Below the pieces are notes generated by a model, which saw only the letters and a program-made list of their open reading frames with translations, searched no databases and had not been told where the DNA came from. From Actinomyces respiraculi (lineage in GTDB: Bacteria; Actinomycetota; Actinomycetes; Actinomycetales; Actinomycetaceae): a stretch of 64,000 nt of DNA. Position numbers and translations under genes: made by a program. The stretch's first letter is position 1. Every line of letters begins with the position of its first letter. Of this stretch, positions 44,350 through 53,656 are shown in pieces. The stretch spans positions 2,294,001-2,358,000 of the forward strand of contig NZ_CP063989.1 of NCBI RefSeq assembly GCF_014595995.2, in the 5' to 3' direction.

Positions 44350-44568
44350 TCAGCCGCCGAAGGAGAAGATCTTCGCGATCCGGTTACCGATCTCGTTGGC
44401 CATATTCTGTCCCCAGTCGCTAGCAGAGCTAGCGAGGGCGACAACGAGGATGACGGCGACGACGATGACGCCGGCGTACTCGGCAGAACCCTGACCAAAC
44501 TCGGACTTACGGATGCGGTCGATGAAGCAGGCAAAGGCAACCTGGGCCTGAAGGAGCTTGTCGGACAT
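44350..44568 (-). CDS. flp: Flp-type pilin (major pilin)
   Basis: A 72-residue prepilin. The leader ends at G25 and the mature part begins QGSAEYAGVIVVAVILVV, with Glu at +5 and Tyr at +6 as required for Flp pilins. A hydrophobic helix and a short amphipathic tail ending AKIFSFGG follow. GGGAGG precedes the ATG. It has its own DosR-box promoter and a very strong terminator, fitting a highly expressed single-gene unit between the Tad operon and the OmpA operon. It is the only intact Flp pilin in the window. Confidence 0.88.
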   Translation of the reverse strand: MSDKLLQAQVAFACFIDRIRKSEFGQGSAEYAGVIVVAVILVVALASSASDWGQNMANEIGNRIAKIFSFGG

Positions 44569-44641
44569 GGGAGCCTCCCGTAGTGGTTGAATGTGATGGG
44601 GAGGAGTTCTGTATGTGTGTCCTCCCCTTCGGACATGATCA

Positions 44642-44685
44642 ACTCTATGGGAGAGCCGCTGACCTCCCCTAGGGGCGCTCGCCCC
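44642..44685 (-). promoter_or_regulatory. DosR-box-like palindrome and -10 of flp
   Basis: GGGGCGCTCGCCCC at 44672-44685, then 24 bp, then TAGAGT at 44647-44642 (minus strand). The predicted leader is about 67 bases. Confidence 0.65.
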
Positions 44686-44707
44686 AAGCGCGACCCCTTC
44701 TTCAGCC

Positions 44708-45352
44708 CTAACGACCCGGGGCGTCCGGCTCACCACGAGCCTCGCGCCAGGCGATGACCGCCTCGGCCCGATTGTGCACACCGAGCTTGACGTAGGCAGC
44801 GTTGAGATAGTTCTTGACGGTGCGCGGAGACAGGAAGTGCTCGCGGGCGATGTCGACGTTGCTCAGGCCCTGGGACGCGGCCTCGAGCACAAGGGCCTCG
44901 CGCTCGCTGACGATTCCTGACAGCGGGTGGGGATCGGTCCCTTGGGGCGCGTCCGCCACCCGAATCTGCTTGGCGGCAGCCGCCGACAGCACCATCCCGC
45001 CCTGACGGCAGGTAGAAATGGCACCGCTGACGTCCTCGATGCCGAGGCTGCCGTGGACGAGGTAGCCGCTCGCTCCTCGGGCGAGGGCCGTCGAGATGCT
45101 CTCGGCGTCGTCCGCGCTCGTGAGCATGATGACGCGCGCGCGCTCGACCAGCGAAGGGAGAGCCTCCAGCCCGTTCATACGCGGCATGCGCACATCGAGC
45201 AGCACAATCTCAGGCGAGAAACTCCTGGCCACCTCAATGGCCTCGACACCGTCCGAGGCCTGGCGGACCTCCGTCACGTCCGGGACCTGCTCCAGCACCC
45301 GCAGAAGCCCGATCCGAACGATGGCGTTGTCGTCAACAACAAGGACCTTCAT
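44708..45352 (-). CDS. NarL/LuxR-family response regulator
   Basis: A 214-residue response regulator. The receiver has acidic D7 and D8 and phospho-acceptor D53 (VLLDVRMP), but the conserved switch Lys is replaced by His (GYLVHGS, H100), so its phosphorylation behaviour may differ. The DNA-binding domain ends with the recognition helix SPRTVKNYLN. TVKNY is also found in mycobacterial DosR, where the Lys and Asn contact DNA. The ATG at 45352 has GAGGAG upstream and lies 10 bases after the kinase gene. It is the probable regulator of the GGG(N8)CCC palindromes in this island. Confidence 0.9.
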   Translation of the reverse strand: MKVLVVDDNAIVRIGLLRVLEQVPDVTEVRQASDGVEAIEVARSFSPEIVLLDVRMPRMNGLEALPSLVERARVIMLTSADDAESISTALARGASGYLVHGSLGIEDVSGAISTCRQGGMVLSAAAAKQIRVADAPQGTDPHPLSGIVSEREALVLEAASQGLSNVDIAREHFLSPRTVKNYLNAAYVKLGVHNRAEAVIAWREARGEPDAPGR

Positions 45353-45362
45353 GATCTTCTCC

Positions 45363-46556
45363 TCAGGTACCAGGTTCGAGGGACATATCAGGCAGAGGGA
45401 CACGAATGACGGCACGGACGCCGTCTCCCTCACGATTAGTTAAATGCAGTGTGCCACCGAGCCCTGCGACGCGTTCGCGCACGCCTCGCAGGCCGTAGTG
45501 GCCGGAACCACCCAGATTGTCCGGCTCCTCCACGATCATGCGTGGCATACCAACGCCGTTGTCCTCGACGACGAGTAACAGATCCTCATCGGCCGAGATC
45601 GTCAGTGCCACATGATCGGCGCCGGCGTGCCTCTCGATGTTGGTCAGCAGTTCGCCCAGCGCCCGCTGACAATGCCAGGTGACCGAGGCGTCGGCCGCGA
45701 CGGCGGTGGTGCTCGGGCACCGGATATCCACGTCGACCCCAACGCGGCTGCTCCACGTGCGGGCGTCCTCCGCCAGACGCGCCACGAGGTCCCCCTGAGG
45801 CGCGGAGCGCAGCTCATCCAGAACAGCGCGCGACTCCACAGCCAGTGCGGCGGCAGCGGCCAGGAGGTCAGCGGCATCGCCTGCCCGCCGGGATCCCTCG
45901 CGCTCGAGGACGGCATGGTGGGCCTCGGCAAGCATCCGCAGTCCTGCCGCGGACTTGGCGACTGTGTCGTGCAAGTCACGGGCGAGGACGAGCCGTTGCT
46001 CGTTCGCGGAGGACAGTGCCTGCGCCTCGGCCAGGTCCGCGGCTATGCGCTCAATGGTGGAGACCTGGCGCGCTACTCGCCCCCCGAGCCCGAGCAGCGC
46101 CACGGCCGAGACGATAGAGACCGCGACGAGTACGCGTTGCTCTTTCGCTCCGTCAAAGAACTCGAGGACACCGGCCAACAATGCAGGTGCCGCCCACGCG
46201 ATCGCAGAACGCGGCCCGACGATCATGCCGATCATGACCGCCGAGAGCAGCAGGTGGCCGATGGCCAGGACGAGGTGGCTGCCGGGAACCATGGCGGCGG
46301 TGACGAGTACCGAGCCGGAGACCACGCCGTCCCAGGCAGCAAATCTGGTGCCGAGAACGAGAGGGCTGCCCTGACCCCCACGCCCCCAGCGCAGGAGCAG
46401 CACGAGGTTGCCGGGCACGGCGAGCAGCACGACCCCAAGAAGAAGACCAGAGACCTTGGTCAGGCCACCCACGAGGACAAGGAGCAGGAGGACCAGTCGT
46501 CCGTCCACCAGCAGGCGGACGGGGGGAGCAAGAGCGGCCTCTGACAGCCGTCCCAT
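45363..46556 (-). CDS. Sensor histidine kinase (HisKA_3 type)
   Basis: A 397-residue kinase with about six membrane helices in the first 160 residues and no large outside domain. Then follows a dimerisation helix with phospho-acceptor H196 (LVLARDLHDTVAKS) and a Bergerat ATPase domain with LGELLTNIERHA, VEDNGVGMP and GHYGLRGVRERV. It is paired with the regulator directly downstream and lies at the end of the Tad operon, so it probably controls pilus expression. The ATG at 46556 is chosen just after the TadC stop; a GTG at 46571 is possible. The stimulus is unknown. Confidence 0.88.
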   Translation of the reverse strand: MGRLSEAALAPPVRLLVDGRLVLLLLVLVGGLTKVSGLLLGVVLLAVPGNLVLLLRWGRGGQGSPLVLGTRFAAWDGVVSGSVLVTAAMVPGSHLVLAIGHLLLSAVMIGMIVGPRSAIAWAAPALLAGVLEFFDGAKEQRVLVAVSIVSAVALLGLGGRVARQVSTIERIAADLAEAQALSSANEQRLVLARDLHDTVAKSAAGLRMLAEAHHAVLEREGSRRAGDAADLLAAAAALAVESRAVLDELRSAPQGDLVARLAEDARTWSSRVGVDVDIRCPSTTAVAADASVTWHCQRALGELLTNIERHAGADHVALTISADEDLLLVVEDNGVGMPRMIVEEPDNLGGSGHYGLRGVRERVAGLGGTLHLTNREGDGVRAVIRVPLPDMSLEPGT

Positions 46557-46563
46557 ACTGGCT

Positions 46564-47454
46564 TCAACCACCAAGGAGCCCCTGGAAGGCATCCGCGTTG
46601 GCAATGAGCATGCCTCCAACGATGAGGATGATCGCACCAGGCACGATGGTCATGGTGACGACGACGGAGACCTTGGGCTGGGCTTTGGCCGCAGCCCTCC
46701 GAACCTGCTGAGCCCGCTCACGACGAACCTCCGCAGCAATCTGGTGCAGCGCGTCTGCCAGAGGCGTACCCAGCTCCTCGGCCTGAAGCAAGGCCGTGAC
46801 GAAGGAGGAGACGTTCTCCGAGCGGTTGCGCCCACGTAGAGCCTCCAATGCGGTACGTCGCGGAACACCGAGCTGCATCTCCCGCAGAGTCGTGGCCAGC
46901 TCGTCCGAGAGCGGTCCATCATGGTGCTCCGACACACGCTGCATGGCAACACGGAAGGGAAGACCCGCAGCCACCGTGACGGCGAGGACATCGAGGAAGT
47001 CAGGCAACTCACGTTCGATCTGTGCCTGGCGCGAACGGATCGTGAGTATGAGCCAGGCATGCATCCACAGCATGAACAACACCCCGACCCCGATGCCGAG
47101 CATCGTGCGCCCGTTGAGCATCGCCAGAACCATGAGCAGCATACCGAGGGTGATAAAGCCGGCTTCACGCTGGATGAAGACCTGGGCGGTGAGGTCCGCG
47201 GGCTGGCCTGCGGCTCTCAGGTCGTGCGAAAGCTTACGGACACGCTCAGGACCATAGATGTCGAGAAGCAACCGCTGAGTGGCGGAGCCGATGCGGTCAA
47301 TGCTCCGAACGAAGGGCCCGTCGGAACGCTTGCTGAGCGCCGCCTCGTGCGCGTCATCCAGCTCATCCGTCAGAGTCACACGCAGCATACGCACACCCGA
47401 GGCGGCCAGCAGGATGAGGCCTGCAGCCGCAAGGCCGAAGAGCAACGACGTCAT
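46564..47454 (-). CDS. tadC: TadC-like pilus platform protein
   Basis: A 296-residue T2SS-F family membrane protein, the second inner-membrane platform subunit of the Tad machine. The F domain shows ERELPDFLDVLAVTVAAGLP and LGTPLADALHQIAAEVR. Helices lie near both ends. The ATG overlaps the TadB stop by one base (TGATG). The order TadA-TadB-TadC is canonical. It should work with TadB to turn ATP hydrolysis by TadA into pilin extrusion. Confidence 0.9.
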   Translation of the reverse strand: MTSLLFGLAAAGLILLAASGVRMLRVTLTDELDDAHEAALSKRSDGPFVRSIDRIGSATQRLLLDIYGPERVRKLSHDLRAAGQPADLTAQVFIQREAGFITLGMLLMVLAMLNGRTMLGIGVGVLFMLWMHAWLILTIRSRQAQIERELPDFLDVLAVTVAAGLPFRVAMQRVSEHHDGPLSDELATTLREMQLGVPRRTALEALRGRNRSENVSSFVTALLQAEELGTPLADALHQIAAEVRRERAQQVRRAAAKAQPKVSVVVTMTIVPGAIILIVGGMLIANADAFQGLLGG

Positions 47455-48380
47455 CACACGTCCACCTTGCCGACGATCTTCATGAGGACGGCGCCGAGGA
47501 GGAACAAGACACCAGAGACAACAAGCACCACCTGTCCCATGAAGGAGCCCGCCATCTGGTCGATGAGACCGGGTTCGATAAAGTTGAGCAGGATGACGGC
47601 ACCCCCACCGATGAGCATGACGGCGTAGCCGGAGACGGCAGAGCCGAGGATGACCGTCTGGACCTCCCGGTGCAACTCCTTGCGCTGCTCAAGCGCCTGG
47701 GCGATGTCGAAGAGGGCGTCGGTGAGAGCACCACCCGTACGCCCTTGGATAATGATCGTGCGCATGAGGATATTGATCTCACGCGAGGGCATCCGCTGGG
47801 CAAGTTCGGCCAAGGCCTGGTCAGTGCTCCAGCCAACCTCAAGCCGGTGGACGACACGGCGCATCTCTGCGCCCGCCGGCTCCGCCATCTCACGTCCCGC
47901 CATGGCGAGGCAACGTCCCATCGACAAACCCGCCGAGTTGCCGTTGGCAATGATGCGGGTCAATTCGGGCAGCTGGGCGATGAAGTCCTCCAGGCGCTTG
48001 GCGGAACGCCGCGACAGCCAACGTTGAAGGACTGCCGGAGTGATCAGCGTGAGGATGATGGAGGCGGTATACCCCAACAGCGCCCTGCTGGCGACGAAGA
48101 TGACGAGCATCACGACGATAACCCCGAGGAGCGTCATCAGGGGTGACCACTTCAGGCCGGCCGTTGTCAGCGCCCTACTGAAGCGGGAGAAGGGTTCCCG
48201 GGAGAAGAGGATGCGCTCCAGTCGCGGCAGGAACCGACGCCCACCCCCGCTCTCGCCAACGGTCACCGACCACAACTCGCGGCGTCGCGCGAACTCGTCA
48301 GCGAGGATGACAACTGCCCACACGCCGATGGCGAGGGACACCAGCAGGATGATGAGGATGAACCGGGCCGTGAGGGTCAC
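47454..48380 (-). CDS. tadB: TadB-like pilus platform protein
   Basis: A 308-residue T2SS-F family membrane protein. The F domain includes EDFIAQLPELTRIIANGNSA and GALTDALFDIAQALEQRKEL. One helix is at the amino end, one pair in the middle and another pair at the end. The GTG start overlaps the TadA stop by four bases (GTGA). It forms the inner-membrane platform with TadC and contacts the TadA ATPase. Confidence 0.9.
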   Translation of the reverse strand: MTLTARFILIILLVSLAIGVWAVVILADEFARRRELWSVTVGESGGGRRFLPRLERILFSREPFSRFSRALTTAGLKWSPLMTLLGVIVVMLVIFVASRALLGYTASIILTLITPAVLQRWLSRRSAKRLEDFIAQLPELTRIIANGNSAGLSMGRCLAMAGREMAEPAGAEMRRVVHRLEVGWSTDQALAELAQRMPSREINILMRTIIIQGRTGGALTDALFDIAQALEQRKELHREVQTVILGSAVSGYAVMLIGGGAVILLNFIEPGLIDQMAGSFMGQVVLVVSGVLFLLGAVLMKIVGKVDV

Positions 48381-49660
48381 GAGCGTGCCTCACCGTAGCC
48401 TGGAGGAGGGGTCTCGCCTGCCCAACTGAGCCGATCAAGGATCGCGCGATCAAGTGGGAAAGCCCGGAAGGCGCCTGCATCGTCCTTCTGCTCGTAGCGC
48501 AGGATGGGGGCGGTTGCGTACTGCTCCCGGTGCTGGGAGGTCACCTGGTCGATCTGACGCACGCGCCGGACACCGGAGGAGTCACGTTCGAGCTGGATGA
48601 TGATGTCGATGGCGCCATTGATCTGGTCACGCAGCGTGTCGACAGGCAGATCAAGGTCAGACATCGAGGCAAGGGTCTCAAGGCGACCGAGGGCGTCGTG
48701 TGCCGAGTTGGCGTGAACGGTGGTGAGCGATCCCTCGTGACCGGTGTTCATGGCCTGGAGCATGTCAAGGGTCTCTCCACCACGGACCTCGCCAACGACG
48801 ATGCGATCAGGGCGCATACGCAGAGAGTTTCGCACAAGGTCGCGGATCGAGACCTGCCCCTTGCCCTCCGTATTGGCGGGCCTCGCCTCCAGACGCACGA
48901 CGTGCCCCTGCTGAAGCGAGAGCTCGGCGGAGTCCTCGATCGTAATGATGCGCTCGCGGTCGGGGATGAGGCCCGACAGAGCGTTGAGGAAGGTCGTCTT
49001 GCCGGTACCCGTACCGCCCGAGACGAGGATGTTGAAGCGTGCGCGCACCATGGCGCCGAGCAAGGCGGACGCCTCCTCCGGCAGGGAGCGGCGCGCCACC
49101 AGGTCAGGCATCCGGAAGGGCGTGGGGAAGCGTCGGATCGTCATCGTCGGCCCGTCGAGCGCGAGCGGCGGGATGATGACATTGACGCGCTCACCGCCGG
49201 CGAGGCGGGCGTCAACCATGGGGCTTGACTCGTCAACACGTCGGTTGACGGAGGAGACGATACGGTCGATGGTCTGCATCAGCTCCTCCTCCGAGCGGAA
49301 GGCGGAGGGGATGCGCTCAATGCGCCCCGAACGCTCGACGAAGAGGTCGTGCACACCGTTAACCATGATCTCAGTGACGGTCTCGTCCGCGATGAGCGGC
49401 TCAAGCACACCAAGGCCGACGGCGTCGTCAACGATGCGCTGGATGAGGCGTGCCCGGTTGCGCGTCGACATGACCGGGCCCTCGAAGGAGAGCAACCGCG
49501 ACAGCACACGCTCAAGACGCGCGCGCTTGACCGGCATGTCGAGGTCGGCGACCTCGTCGATGTTGATCTCCTCGAGGAGCCGGGCGCGGAAGTGATCGAG
49601 GAGCTCTTCAGTCTCGTCGGCGTGGAGATCCACCCCGCCGACACGGTCCATAAGTGACAT
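48377..49660 (-). CDS. tadA: TadA/CpaF secretion ATPase
   Basis: A 427-residue hexameric ATPase that powers the Tad pilus. Walker A is GGTGTGKTT (from residue 215), the Asp box region is [10 protein letters not shown], Walker [12 protein letters not shown] with E291, and the His box SLTTVHANS near 311. The amino-terminal helical part is typical of CpaF. The ATG overlaps the TadE stop (TGATG) and has GGGAGG upstream. All catalytic motifs are intact. Confidence 0.95.
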   Translation of the reverse strand: MSLMDRVGGVDLHADETEELLDHFRARLLEEINIDEVADLDMPVKRARLERVLSRLLSFEGPVMSTRNRARLIQRIVDDAVGLGVLEPLIADETVTEIMVNGVHDLFVERSGRIERIPSAFRSEEELMQTIDRIVSSVNRRVDESSPMVDARLAGGERVNVIIPPLALDGPTMTIRRFPTPFRMPDLVARRSLPEEASALLGAMVRARFNILVSGGTGTGKTTFLNALSGLIPDRERIITIEDSAELSLQQGHVVRLEARPANTEGKGQVSIRDLVRNSLRMRPDRIVVGEVRGGETLDMLQAMNTGHEGSLTTVHANSAHDALGRLETLASMSDLDLPVDTLRDQINGAIDIIIQLERDSSGVRRVRQIDQVTSQHREQYATAPILRYEQKDDAGAFRAFPLDRAILDRLSWAGETPPPGYGEARS

Positions 49661-50031
49661 CAAGCCTCCCTCGTGGGGAAGGTGGCCTTGGCACTGATCG
49701 GGACCCGGATCACCTCGACGATCGACGGGATACCGAGGGGGATCGACGCGCGGACGTTGACACAGCCGCGCCCGCAGGTCGTGACGCTGGTGACATCGAT
49801 CCAGTCCGGCAGGGAGGCCATGACAGCGGGTCGCGGCGCCTTGTTCTCCTCCAGGGCCCTGGCCCCGTCACGGGCCGCATCACGCAGCTCCGAGACAGCT
49901 GACACCGCGGCGATGCCCTGGACGAGGAGCACGAGGAACATGACGAGGATAGGAACAAAGGCAGCCATGGAGACAGCCGCCTGCCCCTTCTGCCCTCTGC
50001 GCAGCCTCGTGAGTGCGGTTCTGAGTCCCAT
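49660..50031 (-). CDS. TadE-like pseudopilin
   Basis: A 123-residue TadE-family protein. A basic start with RRGQKGQAAVSMAAFVPILV forms the prepilin-like site and helix; the usual Glu at +5 after the G is replaced by Ser or Ala depending on the cut chosen. The outside part has a Cys pair (TTCGRGCVNVRAS). The ATG at 50031 lies one base from the stop of the upstream fusion gene, with GGGAGGAATG as ribosome site. It is the partner of the TadE domain of the fusion protein. Confidence 0.8.
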   Translation of the reverse strand: MGLRTALTRLRRGQKGQAAVSMAAFVPILVMFLVLLVQGIAAVSAVSELRDAARDGARALEENKAPRPAVMASLPDWIDVTSVTTCGRGCVNVRASIPLGIPSIVEVIRVPISAKATFPTREA

Positions 50032-50032
50032 C

Positions 50033-51634
50033 TCATTCCTCCCAGTCGATCGTGGCGTCGGCGGAGACACTGTTGAGCCCGGGCACCTTCAGTGGCAGGT
50101 CGACCGTAACCGTCACCGTGTCCGAGCCGGAGCGTCGCACGTGCATGCCGCCCTGCAGCCCCCCCGGCATAGCCGCGGAGGCTGCGGCTACGGCAGTGGA
50201 GTAGGACGCACCGCGGGCGTACTGGCGCGCCGCCTCCTGCGCGCTGCTCTGTGCCATGAAGGCGATGCTGGCTGCGAACAGAAGGTGGAGAACTAGGGCG
50301 AAAAGAAAGAGAGCGACGACAAGGACCCCGGCAAACTCAACACTGGCCTGTCCTTCCTCTCCGCTGTGGCGGCCACGCAGCCCCGTCCTCCCCGTCCTCT
50401 TGCTGCGACGCCCCTTGGGCTTGTCAGCACGACGCCGACCGGGAGGTGCGGGGGCCGGCGGGGGTGCAGGTGCCGGCGCAGGTGTTCCGAGAGTCTCCTC
50501 AGGAACGAGCAGCAGGTCGGCAATCCGGCGACCCGCCTGGGTGAAGGGTGCCACGTCCAGGTCAAGTACCGTTCCGGCGTTGATCGTCGGCTCCAGGCGC
50601 TGCCCACAATCAGGGATCTCAGCGAGCATCTCCAGGCCGGCAAGCTTCGCCGCAGTGGCGGCCTGGATCTCCCTGTGCCGTGAGGAGCGGTTGAGCACCA
50701 TGCGCACCGGGGTCCCACGTCCGATGGTCAGACGGTCCATCGTCGCTGTCAGGCGGCGCACCGAACTCAGCGCGGGAACCTCCGGCGTCGCGACGATGAC
50801 GATCTCGTCCGCGAGGTCGAGGGCGGCGGCGGAGGTCACGGTGACGGCACTGCCACAGTCGATGACCACCTGCGGGTACTGATAGCGGAGGGCCTGGAGG
50901 ATCTGACGTGCCGCGGTCTCGGTCATCGCCTCGGCGGTCTCCACGGCCGGCGGCGCGGGCAGAAGCTCGACACCGCCGCGCAGGGGATAGGCAACCTCAG
51001 TGATCTCACGGCCGCCGAGCTCAGCGGCGACGGAGACGAGGTCGACGACGGAGTGGCGCACACGCAGGCCGCAATAGGAGGCCTGATCACCGGAACTGAG
51101 GTCGAAGTCGAGCAACGCCGTCGGACCGCGCCCGCTTGCCGCCCTGGCGGCCATGAGGGCGATCATTGAGGTTCCGACTCCACCCTTGGCCCCGATGACG
51201 GCAACGATACGTCCAGTGCGCTGGACCCGGACGTTGGAGTCCGCACTGCGCTGGTCTCGCACCTGCCGGGTCCACGCCGACAGGGAGCGCAGACGTTCGG
51301 CGTAGGACTCGATGGAGGGCGGCAGCGGCAGGACCGCGCGGGCACCGGCGTCCATGGCTCGAAGCACAAGCTCGGTGTCAACACGGGGTGCCAGGAAGCA
51401 CACGGGAAGCAGCGGGTTCATCGCGACCAGTTCGCGCAGAAGCCCAAGCCCCTTGCCGTGGTCCTCGCTCTCGTCAACGAGGACCAGGTCAAGGTCCTGA
51501 CGCTCGATCTCCAGGCGCGCCTGCCCCAGAGAAGCGACGGTGACGGGCGCAGTGAAACCGTCGAGCTCGCTGAGGACGGCGGCGACGGCGGAGGCCGTGG
51601 AGGCTTCCGAGGAAATAAGCAGAACCTGGGTCAC
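50033..51634 (-). CDS. TadZ/CpaE ATPase fused to a TadE pseudopilin
   Basis: A 533-residue protein combining two Tad components normally made separately. Residues 1-125 form a receiver-like domain. Residues 140-380 form a MinD/CpaE ATPase with GAKGGVGTS at 148-156. Residues 383-427 are a Pro/Ala then Arg/Lys-rich linker. From 425 on, GEEGQASVEFAGVLVVALF is a complete prepilin site and helix, with Glu at +5 after G428, followed by a TadE-like outside domain. No ATG or GTG is found in the linker. Cleavage by prepilin peptidase at G428 would release an ATPase in the cytoplasm and a mature pseudopilin in the membrane. Confidence 0.85.
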   Translation of the reverse strand: MTQVLLISSEASTASAVAAVLSELDGFTAPVTVASLGQARLEIERQDLDLVLVDESEDHGKGLGLLRELVAMNPLLPVCFLAPRVDTELVLRAMDAGARAVLPLPPSIESYAERLRSLSAWTRQVRDQRSADSNVRVQRTGRIVAVIGAKGGVGTSMIALMAARAASGRGPTALLDFDLSSGDQASYCGLRVRHSVVDLVSVAAELGGREITEVAYPLRGGVELLPAPPAVETAEAMTETAARQILQALRYQYPQVVIDCGSAVTVTSAAALDLADEIVIVATPEVPALSSVRRLTATMDRLTIGRGTPVRMVLNRSSRHREIQAATAAKLAGLEMLAEIPDCGQRLEPTINAGTVLDLDVAPFTQAGRRIADLLLVPEETLGTPAPAPAPPPAPAPPGRRRADKPKGRRSKRTGRTGLRGRHSGEEGQASVEFAGVLVVALFLFALVLHLLFAASIAFMAQSSAQEAARQYARGASYSTAVAAASAAMPGGLQGGMHVRRSGSDTVTVTVDLPLKVPGLNSVSADATIDWEE

Positions 51635-51646
51635 AGTGGACCTCCT

Positions 51647-52339
51647 TCACTCACCGTAGGTCGTCTGGCTATCAGCAAGCGGGGCGTCGTCGCCAGTGCC
51701 ACGCAGGGCGAGACGGAGCTTGACAGCGAAGCTCTCCGCGTAGGAGATCTTCAGGCTGTCCGCGGTGCTCAGAGCGAAGGTCACAGGAACAGCCTGGGTC
51801 TCCGTGAAGGCGCCCGAAGCGTTCTCCCCCTCGACCGTCGTCGCCACGCCGACATCGATGATGAGAGCGTTCTGGACGATGATCTGCGCAGTTCTCGCAC
51901 CGGTCGCCTCATCCTCGATGGTGGCGATGATGTCGACGTAGTCGCCGGGCTTGATGCGTCCGGCGACACCGGTCTCTGCGTCGACCATGATCGCCACCTC
52001 GCGGGCGCCGTTCGTCAGGCCGGGCGGGTCGGTGAGCATACCGGTCTGAAGCACTGATCCCGCGGCGTAAGTGCCAACGGCAACAAGTCCCTCAACCTGG
52101 CCGTATGAGGACACGGCGTTCACGGGCGCCCATCGCTCAGGCACCTCGACGACCTCGACGTCCGCCTCGGTGATGGCGTGCAGAGCCTCGACGTCGGTCG
52201 TCAGCCTGAGGACCTGGGTCATCGGCCCCACCTGCGAGGAGACAGAACTGACGTAGGTGGCAACACCGACAAAGGTGAGTGCAGCTCCCAGGAGGGTGAC
52301 GAGCAGTAGCAGGACTCCTCGTCTCTGACGGGGGTTCAT
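51647..52339 (-). CDS. cpaB: CpaB/RcpC-like pilus assembly protein (SAF domain)
   Basis: A 230-residue protein with an amino-terminal membrane helix (GVLLLLVTLLGAALTFVGVA). It has a SAF domain with the segment ITEADVEVVEVPERWAP and a second domain starting GAREVAIMVDAETGVAGRIK, as in Flp pilus assembly protein CpaB. In Gram-negative bacteria CpaB helps the outer-membrane secretin. In this monoderm it probably lies outside the membrane, perhaps in the wall. Its ATG overlaps the upstream stop by four bases. It precedes the TadZ-TadE fusion gene. Confidence 0.85.
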   Translation of the reverse strand: MNPRQRRGVLLLLVTLLGAALTFVGVATYVSSVSSQVGPMTQVLRLTTDVEALHAITEADVEVVEVPERWAPVNAVSSYGQVEGLVAVGTYAAGSVLQTGMLTDPPGLTNGAREVAIMVDAETGVAGRIKPGDYVDIIATIEDEATGARTAQIIVQNALIIDVGVATTVEGENASGAFTETQAVPVTFALSTADSLKISYAESFAVKLRLALRGTGDDAPLADSQTTYGE

Positions 52340-53109
52340 AATGCGATCCTCTCAGTCCGGGGGGCCGGAGCAAAGACTCGGGGGGAGAGAACGATGCCGC
52401 AGAAGGGACACCCGGTCGGTGCGGTAGCCCTGCCACAGGCGCGGCAGGACGTGCGCAGCACGGTGCCGATGGCCGTGCGGACGGCTCGGGCAACATCGGG
52501 GTGCCAGGAGACCTCAGCCCAGTACCGGGCGCCATCGAGTCTGCCGCTGTCACTCGGGAGCACGACAGGCGGTACCCGCACGCCGAGCCCGACGGACAGG
52601 TGCCCCATCTCACTGCTCGAGGCCCACACGACATCGAGGGAATCGCCAAGGTCCCACTGGATGCCCTCACGGAAGATGATGGTGTCGGCCTCGAGGTCGA
52701 TATCGAAAGAGGGCTTGGGGAAGAGGCTCCGCAAGTGCTGTCTCAGGGTGGGCTTGGGGCTCACCAGGGAAGTCACAGAGCTCAGAGCCTTGCGGGTGTT
52801 GCATTGGCGATTGATCGCTCGGACGACATAGTCGGCCATGCCGTAACTCTCTGGCGGAAGGTGTGTCAACGCTCGCAGCAGTAGGGCCTTGCGGGTGCGG
52901 GGGCCGTCCAGGGTGACGAGGGCGACATCGGGACGGGCAACAACCTCACGGGCCATGAGGGCGGGGCGGGCGGCGACGTCGGCGCCCACGACGAGGAGGG
53001 CATCTCCGGGGACCGATTCAACGGCGGCGACAGCGGCATCGACGTCGGGGACCTCAAGGTAGCCCACCGGTGCAGGCAGGCCGACCGCGACGGCGGAGGT
53101 AAGGATCAC
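52336..53109 (-). CDS. Tad operon protein with a carboxyl-terminal zinc ribbon
   Basis: A 257-residue soluble protein of no recognised family. The end contains CRACGRATAPTGCPFCG, a four-Cys zinc ribbon. The earlier part has PDVDAAVAAVESVPGDALLV and PRTRKALLLRALTHLPPES. The start is GTG at 53109 with GGAAGAG upstream; longer readings upstream are rejected because that segment lacks family-like or plausible protein sequence. The stop overlaps the CpaB start (ATGA). Its place suggests a cytoplasmic accessory function in pilus assembly. Confidence 0.7.
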   Translation of the reverse strand: MILTSAVAVGLPAPVGYLEVPDVDAAVAAVESVPGDALLVVGADVAARPALMAREVVARPDVALVTLDGPRTRKALLLRALTHLPPESYGMADYVVRAINRQCNTRKALSSVTSLVSPKPTLRQHLRSLFPKPSFDIDLEADTIIFREGIQWDLGDSLDVVWASSSEMGHLSVGLGVRVPPVVLPSDSGRLDGARYWAEVSWHPDVARAVRTAIGTVLRTSCRACGRATAPTGCPFCGIVLSPRVFAPAPRTERIAL

Positions 53110-53188
53110 GACAGGTTCTCTTCCAATGGTGTCGGGATGAAGACGGAGATCTCGTGGCGCGTGTGCAACGCCGACCCTGCACGCCGGG

Positions 53189-53656
53189 CTAATACCGTAG
53201 CCCACCGCGTAAGGTCGAGCCGTTCTCGTCCCATCCCCGGCCGCCCTGAGGGCTTCTGCTGCGACGGCCGAGAAGGGCTGGCGTCACGAGCCCGAGCACG
53301 AGGAACATGAGCCGAACAAGGCCGGGTACGGACACCTCCGCGTTGGCCGCCACATCCCACCCGGCGACGGCGAGGACAGCCACAGCAGCGCCCATGAGGG
53401 CTCGCGCCATGCGGTCGACGTGGTCCTGTCCCCGGTAGGAGGCCAGACGCAGCCCCATCCAGTCGGTGACCAGCCCCCACAAGGCCAGGAGTGGGATCTC
53501 CAGGGGCACCTCGGGAACCGATGAGAGGATCCGCAGCGAGTCGTGCCATGGGCCCACCAGAGACCGTTCGAGGACGGTGCCACTGGCTGCGACAAGGCCG
53601 ACGACGACGGGGCCGCCCCACGACTGAGGTCGAGACTGAGCTCCGGTAGCACACAT
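53189..53656 (-). CDS. Four-helix membrane protein, first gene of the Tad operon
   Basis: A 155-residue protein with four predicted membrane helices (near GPVVVGLVAASGTVL, PLEIPLLALWGLVTDWMGL, LMGAAVAVLAVAGWDVAA and GLVRLMFLVLGLVTPALLG). The ATG at 53656 has GGCAGGA upstream. It is the first gene after the DosR-box promoter and lies 79 bases before the zinc-ribbon gene. No family was recognised, and it is not similar to the 144-residue proteins of the giant-pilin cassettes. Confidence 0.65.
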   Translation of the reverse strand: MCATGAQSRPQSWGGPVVVGLVAASGTVLERSLVGPWHDSLRILSSVPEVPLEIPLLALWGLVTDWMGLRLASYRGQDHVDRMARALMGAAVAVLAVAGWDVAANAEVSVPGLVRLMFLVLGLVTPALLGRRSRSPQGGRGWDENGSTLRGGLRY

